NCBI GenBank assembly: GCA_022605955.1
Contig: JAKCOZ010000021.1
Location: 15,922,161 to 15,986,160, forward strand
Length of the DNA stretch: 64,000 nt
From: Rallus limicola
Lineage: Eukaryota > Chordata > Aves > Gruiformes > Rallidae
Direction: 5' to 3'
Shown: positions 55,001-64,000 of the stretch, one piece after another
How positions within the stretch are numbered: the first letter of the stretch is position 1
Layout: each line of letters opens with the position of its first letter
Notes under the pieces: generated by a model
Seen by the model: only the letters and a program-made list of their open reading frames with translations
What the model was told of the DNA's origin: nothing
The model's database searches: none
Position numbers and translations under genes: made by a program

Positions 55001-58000
55001 AATTTGGGTTATTCCAGCTATTCTTCTCTTCTCCCTGGAGCACTGACACAGCAGTTGGTGATAGAAGTGTGAAGCACCGTGGATGGGGAGGATGCTGTGG
55101 TAACTAACCCCCCCTCTGGGTTTGTCTTGCAGATATTCTCTCAAGAGTACATCAATCTCCTGCTTTCCATGTATTTCTTCGTGCTGGGCATCCTTGCCCT
55201 GTCCCACACCATCAGGTACAGCAGAGGGAAGGGGGTGGCTGGGGCAGGGGTGCCCTCTCTGATGCAGAGAGGTGTTGAGTTTATTAGGGGGCTTCTGGAG
55301 CACCATTGCCTTGCAGCAGAGCCAAGTCCCAGGGCTCATGGTGTTGTCTCTTGCTGGTGTGAAGCACCCAGAGCGTGCTGTGAACCCTTCCTGGGGGGGG
55401 GACCAGAGTGTCAGAGGTCCTGGTGATCCAGTACCCTGTAAAGCATCACTGGGGAGAGCTTGGAGGTGCAGGTGGTTGCCATCATGGGACAAAACCAGCT
55501 CACCCTGAGGAGCTGCTGTGGCTTGGCACAGTCCTCAGCACACTGTGGAGGGGAGAGCTCCTCAGCACCTGCACTGCTCTTACTGGGGTGGCTGAAGCAG
55601 GCAGCTGGAGCTTGTGATAACACCCCTGTCCCTTTGCCTGGTGTGAGGTGTTGCAAGCTCAGGCTGTTTCAGTAACTGAAAAAGGAAAACTGGTTTCCTG
55701 TTTCCTGAGCTCTGGGTGTTGGGGACCAGATGCTCTCCCTCCTCTGGCGCTGGGGCAAGGGCTTTGTCTCCTCCTCCAGCTCTGCAGGACAGACACTGAG
55801 TGGTGGCCCAGACAGTGCTGGGTGCCCAGGGGGCTGTTGGGAGGCACAGGGTGCATACTGGGCTTTGGGTTGGGCCCTTCCTTCTTGCAGGTGATGCTCT
55901 GTGCCTCTTGCCCTTGAGCATTTTGGGGTGCTGTCCCACACAGACAGATCAGACCCCTGGGGAGGATGAGGCTGGTGATTGAAGCTGGGGCTCCTGCCAG
56001 TCCCTAAGGTGGCAAAACCTGGGGCTCTCCCATCTCAGGAGGGGGTGTGGGCTGATGCCTGTGCTGCACTGCTGTCACACAGAGGTGCTGGGCAGCTCAT
56101 CTTGTGAGGTTTCCAAACTACCCTTCCCTCCACCTCTCATTTCAGCCCCATGATGAACAGATTCTTCCCTGCCAACTTCCCCAACAAACAGTACCAGCTC
56201 CTCTTCACCCAGGGCTCCGGGGAGAGCAAGGAGGGTATGTTGGCTCATTGGTCTCTCTGGGGGACAGAATGTTTTCTGCCTTTACTGTTTTGTTTCTTGC
56301 TCACTTGGCAGTTTGGCTCTCAAGCCCAGTGAAACAGCCTTCTCAAGGACTGAGCTCTTGCTGCCTGCTGTGCCTCTGCAGCCAGGGCCAGCCCTGTGTG
56401 TCCCTGCAGAGCTGGGGCTGCTGCATCCATCTGTCTTCTGCACTGGCTGGTCCTCTCCCTCTGTGCTGCAGTGGAACCCCAGAGACACAGCCCAGAGTGC
56501 TCCAGGAGTGGAGCTACAGCAGCTGTTGTTACCTGTGCTGCCTTTAAGCCTGGGTAGCACTGACTTCTTCATGCTGCCTTAATTGATCTGATTCAAGTCT
56601 TTGTGCTGTTAGATGCTCTGATAAGCATCCTGCCCAGTAGCTTTACTGGTAAGGCAGTACTACTTCTAGAGATACCACCAGGAGTTAACTGGTGCAGGAA
56701 GAGGGAGAAGATCTGCCTCTCCCTGCCTTAGACAGTGCCTGAATCCAATTTCCTTACTGGCAGCAGCATGGCAGATGCTGCCCATGTGGCAGTGTCTGGC
56801 TGAAGGAGAAGCTCTGGGCTTGCCAGGACCAGCTGCTCCTTCACTGTGGGCACAGCCACTTCTGTGGGTGCAGCCCCCTGTGGTCTGCCTTGCTGCTCAG
56901 CTCCCAAATCACTCATCCCTGGCCTGCACAGGAGGGGGAGCAGCCTGCCCTGCCCAAACTCTGAGCCCTCTCTTTCTTTGGGTTTGGTTTTTCCCCCCCC
57001 AGAAATCGTGAATTACGAGTTTGACACCAAGGACCTGGTGTGCCTGGCCCTGAGCAGCATCGTGGGGGTCTGGTACCTGCTGAGAAAGGTAAGCAAACCA
57101 CAGCCCTCTGGCAGGCCCAGGCTGCCTCAGACCTTGGCCCCTTTCCACACCAGGCCTGAGGTGGTGGCTCAGCACGTGGGGTGGGACCCAGAGCTCCTTT
57201 TCCTGTCCTTCCCAGCACTGGATTGCCAACAACCTCTTCGGGCTGGCCTTCTCCCTCAACGGGGTGGAGCTGCTGCATCTCAACAATGTCAGCACAGGCT
57301 GCATCCTGCTTGGGGGCCTCTTCATCTACGATGTCTTCTGGGTAAGCAGGGGTGTTCCCTGGGGTGGCCACGAGCTGCAGCTGTTGGTGGGAGGCGTGTG
57401 TGTGGTGGGAGGCCTCTGTGGGGGCTGCACGCTGGCTGGATGCATGGTGACAGGCAGGAGTTTGGCTTTCTCAGCCCTCAGGGGGGTGCTGGGGGTGATG
57501 ACATACTCAAACAGTGGCAGAACGTGGCTCAGCAGATGCATTTGCTCTTAATGTCTGGCTTGGAGAGCTGGCAGGGATCTCATCAGGGCTGCTGTGGGGG
57601 TGGCATATCCAGTTCTGGTGACCTGCCTTCCCCAGTAAGGGCTTCCCAGTGCCTGACAGAGCTGCTGGGATGCTCTGGGGTACACTGATCCTGCTTGTAT
57701 GGGCTGTGCCTCAGCTCTGCCACCTCCCTTAGTGTCCTCTTGTGCTGCACAGTCTGCACACCAGAATGCCTCCAGTCCCTCAGCCAGTGCACAGGCTGAC
57801 ATCCCCACCCTGAGGTGTCCCTCAGCTGTGTGCAGTGAGCCTGGATGCTCGTTTCTCCTCTAACACCCATGTTCCACAGTCCTTCCTGCTGCCTCCACCT
57901 TCTGAATTACTGGGTTTCCAAATGCCTGAGAGCCTTTTATACCTTGAGGCCTGTCCAGCAGCTCTGCAGCTGCCCAAGTGATCCTTCCCTGCTTCAGCTT

Positions 58001-61000
58001 GGATACTGTGTGTTTGTACTTGGCTGGTGCTCCCCCTGTTCTGTAGGCTCCTGAACAGTCGTGGCTCTGTGGATCCTGAGCCTGTGTGCCTTCCTCTGCT
58101 GCTCTCAGCTGGAGAGGATTCAGCACACCCAGGGCCTTGCACCCTGCTTGGTTTTCCCAGCCCTTTGGAGACAGTGGGAATGCAAACCTCACTGCTCAGT
58201 GCTTGCCAGCTGTGTCCTGCTGTGGCTTTCCTGGCAGGTCAGGGCCTTGCTGGAGCCTCACAGAAGGGCTCCAACACAGACCCTTTTACTGTGCCCCTCT
58301 GCAGGGCCCAGTCACTGGGATCTCAGGATGGATTTAATCACAGTGAGACCCAGGGAAGGCTGCAGTGAGCAAGAGCCCTGCTTAGGGGATGGATAATGCT
58401 GCCCCCTTCATAGTCTTGGGGTGAATTTGCATGTGATGCTTCTCCCAGGTCCCAGCATGAAGTCCTGTCACTCAGTGACACCTTAGGGGGGTTCATGTGA
58501 TGCCCAGTGCTTTTGCTTTTAAGTTTTCTCTTTGATTCTGAGCTGTAGGGTGCTGCTGGCCTGGAGCTACCCAGCACCTGGCTTACATGCCTGCTGCTGG
58601 TGTAGCTGAGACTGGAGCAGCAGTGAGAGTGGCTGGGCTGTGTGCTTACAGCCCATCTCAGAAGGGTGCCAGTAGTGCAGGAGGAGTAAGTGCCCTTGGA
58701 GCAGAACACAGCTGACCTGCCAGTTGCTCTGGTCCCTGTTGGAAGCTCATGGGCAGCAGCCTGGTGCTGGCTGGGAATCTCTGCTGGGAGCTCCTGCCCT
58801 CTGATGACACCCTGTGTGGTGGTCAGGCTTTCTGAGCCCCTAATCAGAGCAGAACTGACCCCCAGGGCAGGTGCTGGGGAAGGCTGGGGGTGAGCAGCAC
58901 CCAGACTCTGATGTGAGCAGTCTCTCTGTTATATCATGCTCACTCCCCCTTGTGCCTTCTCCCCTGGGCAGTGTGCTCACTTGCAGGACTCTTCTTCCCC
59001 CAGCTTGGCATCTCTTTGGCTGTTTTCTGCCACTGAGGCTGCTCCAGGCCCTGAGGTGAGGCTGTAGCTGAGCTCATACCTGTCCCTGTGCAGCTGTGGT
59101 CACCCCAGCCTCCTCTGTTTGTCCCTAGGTCTTTGGCACCAATGTGATGGTGACAGTTGCCAAATCATTCGAGGCTCCAATAAAACGTGAGTAGCTGTTC
59201 CCTGTGTGCTGGAGGAGGGGCTGACCCTTCCACTCCAGTCACTGCCCTGTGCAACCTCTGCCTTCTGGAGGAGGCTCAGAAAGTGGGGTGTGTGCAGGAA
59301 GGTTTCCTGCTGGAGACTCCTTAGGGGGTGCTGTGTGGTGCCACCGACCCCCAGGGAGCCTGGCCATGTCTGTGGGGGGAAAGGCTGGGTTGGTCTGTCC
59401 CCCCTCTGAGCTGGCAATTTTACCTGCTCCTAAGAAAAAAAAATAAACCTTCAAAACCCCAAAACCTCTGGGAAAAAACCAGCACTGGGGGTGAATTTCT
59501 GCTGTTGTGGAGCATGCAGGGACTTGGGTCCTGCAAGCTGGGGCTGAACCCTTCAGGACAGGGGCTTTGACTTGCTCCAGCCCCTCTTCACCAGGCACAG
59601 TGCTGCTGAGTTCTGCTCAGCACAGACTCTCCCCCCTCACTGTTCCTCTCTCCACTCCTTGTAGTGGTTTTCCCTCAGGACCTGCTGGAGAAGGGGCTGG
59701 ATGCTGACAACTTTGCCATGCTGGGGCTGGGAGACATTGTCATTCCAGGTAAGGGCAGGGGAGGAAGGATGTGATGAGGATCCCCTGTCCCGAGCAGGCA
59801 GCGGGGAGCCGGGTGGGTGCCTTACTCTGCCTTTGGCCATGAAGCCCTTCAAGCCTCGGCCTGGGGGAGTCTTACACCAAGTCCCAGGGCTGTCCCAGCG
59901 CCTTGTGCCGCGAGAGGGCACTGTCAGCCCAGGCACAGCGTCCCGAGCCGCTGTGTGGGTCCTGCCCTGCTTCCCTCAGCCTTCCCTGGGACCTCCATCC
60001 ATCCTCCCCCCCTCACCGTGCCCTTCTCCCCGCAGGGATCTTCATTGCCTTGCTGCTGCGCTTTGACATCAGGTGAGTGGGCGGCGGGGAAGGGGCTCTG
60101 GCAGGCTGGATCCTGCAGCGTATTTGAGCTGCTCTTGGAAAGGAAAAGCAGGAATTGCAGTCGTGTGCTCCCCTCTGGGGCTGGTGTGGGGACCCAGGCG
60201 AGCGGCTGGGACAGGCGTGGTGCAGAGGGAGGCTCTTGGAAGAGCAGGGTGGGCTGTGTGGGGCAATCCTGAGCGCTGGGGGTGAGTCCTTCCAGCTCAC
60301 AGGTCTTGCTGCACACATGGGCAGCTCCTGAAGCCCCCACAGAGCCTCACTGCCCCCCCTGGCACTGAGGAGGAGCGGGCAGCAATGCTGTGGCAATGAG
60401 GAGGAACAGCCAGAGAGGGGGAAGAGCCAGGGGTGCTGGCACCTGGGAGGTGCTTGTGTGGATGCAAATCGGTGCCTGGCAGTGCTGGCAGCCTCTGGGT
60501 TGCTGTTGGAGGAAGCAGAGCTCCTTCCTACACAGGGAAGCTGCACCTCCTGCCAAGGTGTAGCTGTCAGCTGTTGCCCCACACCGAAAGTCTCTGGCTG
60601 GGGAGCTGCTGGGAATGGGCTGCTCTGGGTGCCTGTGGTGCTGTGGCCCTGCTGCTGTTGCACAGCCCCTCTGGTCTGTGCCAGCTCTTCCAGGTGTTCC
60701 CACCCACATCCTGCCTGCACCTGCTGGGAATCCCAGTTCCCACAGCCTGCCCTGTGATGAAGCACCATGTGCTGAGAGCGGGGTGCCAGGGACTGGCCGT
60801 GCCTCTCCTGGGAAGGTGGGACCCTCTCCCTGGGTCCCAGCACCAATTTTTTCCCCCTGCCATCCAGCAGCAGGATCCTGAATCTCCTTCCCCAGCCCTT
60901 CACCTGGGTGTCACCCCACTCTATCCCATCCTGCTGCCATAGCACCCAGAGCTGTGCTGGTGGCAGTGTCTGTGCCAGCCTGGGAGCACAGCTCCCAGTG

Positions 61001-64000
61001 CCATGGGAGATGTCTGGAAATGCTGGGCTGGCTGTGTCTGTCACTGGCATCCCAGACCTGAGGTCACTTGGGCTCTGTTCCCTTTTCCCTACAGCCTGAA
61101 GAAGAACACACACACCTATTTCTACACCAGCTTTGTGGCCTACATCTTTGGGCTGGGCCTGACCATATTCATCATGCACATCTTCAAGCATGCCCAGGTG
61201 AGCTGAGCTGTGCCACGCTGCTCCTGCAGCCACATGTCCCAGGCAGGGACACGCCAGCCTGGCCACCTGCATCGTGCCAGGAAAGAGTGGCTGCATTCCT
61301 TCTCTTGGCTTTGCTTTTCCAGTGCCTGCCTGTACCTTTCCCTGCCCAAAGCTTATGTGCCTGGCTGGATCAGAGTCCTGTTTGGGGCAAGGCTGGGTCA
61401 GGCAGCTGTGTTCCCAGCAGCAGCACCTCAGCCAGGCTGCCCTGCTGCTCTGGGGCTCTTTGCCATGATGCTGCTGCTGAAATCTAGGAGCACACACACA
61501 CCATGGGTGCTCTTGCTGGTCTGCCCAGGGGCCTTTGGCGTGTTCATGGCCCACCAGGACCTCACAGCAAAGGTTTTGTGTGTTGTAATTTGGCTCTTGA
61601 AGCCACTTCCTGGGGTCTTGATGCTCTGTGCAGCGCTGTGACAGACGCCAGGGGTGCAGAGGGGACAGGGCCAGCTGGCCTCACGCCCCTCCCCGGGGCA
61701 GGGGGTGCTGTGTGCTTGGGTTTGACAGTTGTTTTCCATCCCAACAGCCTGCTCTTCTCTACCTGGTCCCTGCCTGCATCGGATTCCCACTCCTTGTGGC
61801 CTTGGCAAAGGGAGAAGTAACTGAGATGTTCAGGTGGGTGTCAGCTGGGGATGGGGCTGTTTCGCCCGTGGCGCTGGAGCGCGGGGAGCGTGCAGATGTT
61901 CCCATGCCTGGGCACAGCTGGAAGGCTGGGTTCCTCTGGGCACGCTCTGGGTGTGTGAGCACACGTGCATGGGTGGAGGGAGCAGGTCTGTGTTTGTACA
62001 CGCCAGCCCTGGCTCCAGCCACCTCCCCGGAGCCGGCTGGGAGCGTTGGTGCGGCACCAGCAGCAGCTGGGATTGCTTTACACCCCGGTGACAAACTCTG
62101 CCCTGTGCTGGCAGGCTGGGGAGGGTGGGACCGCACACCTGGTGCTGAGATACTTGGTCATTGTGTCCCAGGGCCTGTGGGTGGGGGAGAACAAGAGCTG
62201 GATCGGGCTGCAAGAGCAGCCAGGGCTGGTTGTAGCACATCCCAGCCTCCTCGCTCAGTGAAGGATCCTGCTTTGCAGTTGTCTCCCCTGCCCTGGGAGC
62301 TGGAGGTGTGGAGAAAGGGATCTGTGCTGCTGTGCTCAGCCTGCCATGCTCTGGGCAGTTCCCTGTGCTCTCAGCAGGCAGCTTTGGTGTCCTGCCAGGA
62401 CTGTCCCCTCTGAGCCCTGGGGAGCACGGCCTTGCCCTGCCTGGGAGCTGGCTCTCTGCTGTGCCTGAGGCTCAGCAGTGGCCCAGTGTTGTTGCCAGTT
62501 TGAGGATGGCTGAAGCAGAGGAGGGAAGTGAACATCTGTCCCAAAAAGGGCCGTGTACCCCCCCCACCAGCCTCCCTGCTCCAGGGCTGCCCCTGCCCAC
62601 AGGGGCCTGTCTGAGCCTCCAGCCACCTCAGAGAGAAACCAGCACCTTTCTGGGGCACAGCAGGGAGGTGCTGCCCTCACCTCCTTCCCCTCCCCTGGGA
62701 GATGGAGGTATGCATGTTCCCAGCAGGCTGTCAGCTGGGCCAGCTCCCCAGCCCTGCCGCACCTGCCTGGCCTTTGATGTTTGCTGCTGCAGGCACTGAG
62801 TGTCCTGGGATCGTCCTTCCTGTGCACCTGGGATCCTGCAGCCGCTCTCCCCAGTGCTGTGACTCACCAGCTGACAGCAGCAACACCCCCTGCACCAGGA
62901 AACTGGGGAGAGATGAGGTGCAGGTCTGGCCTGCCCGGCAGCAAGGCGCTCACAGAGCCTGGCAGCTGGACATGGGGGGACTGATACCCTCACAGAGCAT
63001 TAGTATGAGCTGCTCCAGCAGCAAAGCGCTGCCAGGGCCAGTGTGGGAGGCTGGGGGTTTGCAATCTTGATGGCCCTGGGGTCAGACCCCCCCTGAAATC
63101 ACTCCAATTGCAGGCAGAGGAAGTGGGATGAGATGGGGCTCGTGCCTGGAGGGCGGTAGCTCTCACCACAGGAATCCCACCAGGTGTAGCTCTGGTGCAC
63201 CCAGCTCCTCCCTGCAGGGATGGCAGCCCGGAGCTGGCAGCTCCCCTGTGCTCTCTGCCACCCTGCTGCCTGCACGCAGCGAGCTGCCCGCTCGTGGTGC
63301 CTCACAGGGCTGGTCAGGTGCCCTGGGAGAAGGCAGCGAGGGTCTGGTGAATGTGGGCAGCGCTGTGGGGAGCAGGGGACCAGGCAGGTCTGTGCTGCAG
63401 GCCTGGGAAGGGGGCCTGATGGAGCAGAGGTGGGTAACATCAGGATTGGTGTCACCACTCCCAGCCTTGCCGAGCCTCCCTGGGCAGACAGTATCCTTCA
63501 CTCTCCCTCTTCTCAGCTGGCAGCAGTGGGAAGCCTGTTACACGTGCTGGCCTCAGGTGGCAGGAAGGGGCCTGCTGTGTCAGTCTGCTGCCTGCACAGT
63601 GCCAGGGCTGCTCTGCTGCTGCCATCCCAATGCCCAAGCTTGTTTTCCCAAGGGCTCCAGCTGCCTGGCTCTACCCGTGCTAGCAGGAGCTGCCTTCTCC
63701 CCAGGTCTCAGCCCTCACTCTTCCATGCTGCAGCCCTGCCCTGGGGTGTGCAGGCCAAGGGAATGCAGGCAGGAGCCTGCCAGCGTGGCCCCAGGACCAC
63801 CACCCCAGCCTGAGCTGGTGGCAGCAGCCGGAGGGGACAGCAGCCTGCCTGCGCAGGGTGCTGGGTTCACAGCAGTCTCACGCCAAAACTCTTCTGCTTT
63901 TTTTCCTTCTCTCCCTCCCCTTTTTCTGCCCTCCTCTTCCCCTGTCCCGTCCTGCTTCCTCCCTCCCTCTCTCTCTCTCCTGCAGCTATGAATCCTCTGC
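51735..64000 (+). CDS. HM13: HM13, signal peptide peptidase (partial, runs off right edge)
   Basis: Intramembrane aspartyl protease of the ER that cleaves signal peptides after their release, and also takes part in ER-associated degradation. Exons: 51735-51926, 53377-53475, 55133-55215, 56146-56234, 57003-57088, 57216-57341, 59129-59186, 59665-59748, 60036-60072, 61095-61197, 61748-61833, 63986 onward. All are in phase and give about 352 residues of roughly 377. Visible features are a luminal N-terminus with a glycosylation sequon (HNGS) and a second NSS sequon, then multiple transmembrane segments. The catalytic Tyr-Asp is in FIYDVFWV (exon 6), the second catalytic motif LGLGDIVIPG spans exons 8-9, and the substrate-site PAL motif is in QPALLYLVPA (exons 10-11). 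The last exon (from SYESS) should encode the ER-retention tail, outside the window. The first exon has an expanded Gly-Ala run compared with mammals. Confidence 0.97.
52784..52822. repeat. 12-bp tandem repeat (GCAGGGGTGCAG)
   Basis: Three to four copies of a 12-base unit in HM13 intron 1, nearly identical. Confidence 0.8.

Overview
The window is a gene-dense, GC-rich stretch of vertebrate nuclear DNA, most probably from a bird. It has intron-containing genes with GT-AG splice sites, large CpG-rich promoter regions and compact introns. Its only clear dispersed repeats are at least six truncated CR1-type LINE fragments, the dominant bird retroposon family. The species cannot be read from the sequence. 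The gene order is that of mammalian 20p13/20q11 (mouse chromosome 2), and I recall the chicken orthologues as being on chromosome 20.

Layout, left to right. 1-3446: upstream intron of CSNK2A1. 3447-14440: CSNK2A1 (+), all coding exons, 391 residues. 15250-26450: TBC1D20 (+), CpG promoter, 8 coding exons, 393 residues, about 2.1 kb 3' UTR. 26450-29100: no recognised gene, but a CpG-rich patch with an ideal RFX X-box. 29115-33950: SOX12 (-), one coding exon of 299 residues and a long 3' UTR. 33974-35600: CpG island shared by SOX12 and the next gene. 35985-43605: C20orf96 orthologue (+), a coiled-coil protein of about 375 residues in ten coding exons; its last exon lies 3.4 kb beyond the ninth, past two CR1 fragments. 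44475-47530: REM1 (+), RGK-family GTPase, 293 residues. 47530-51340: no gene, with an outward-facing pair of CR1 fragments. 51453-51554: a 102-bp nearly perfect inverted repeat. 51735-64000: HM13 (+), signal peptide peptidase, running off the right edge after 15 bases of its twelfth coding exon.

The genes share no single pathway. CSNK2A1 is a pleiotropic Ser/Thr kinase, TBC1D20 and HM13 act at the endoplasmic reticulum, SOX12 is a transcription factor, REM1 regulates calcium channels and the cytoskeleton, and C20orf96 is uncharacterised. I see no exotic system. The most interesting items are the reconstructed C20orf96 gene with its NF-Y/RFX-like promoter motifs, an orphan X-box CpG patch, the palindrome at the HM13 promoter, and the absence of four genes (RBCK1, TRIB3, NRSN2, ZCCHC3) that lie in this interval in mammals.
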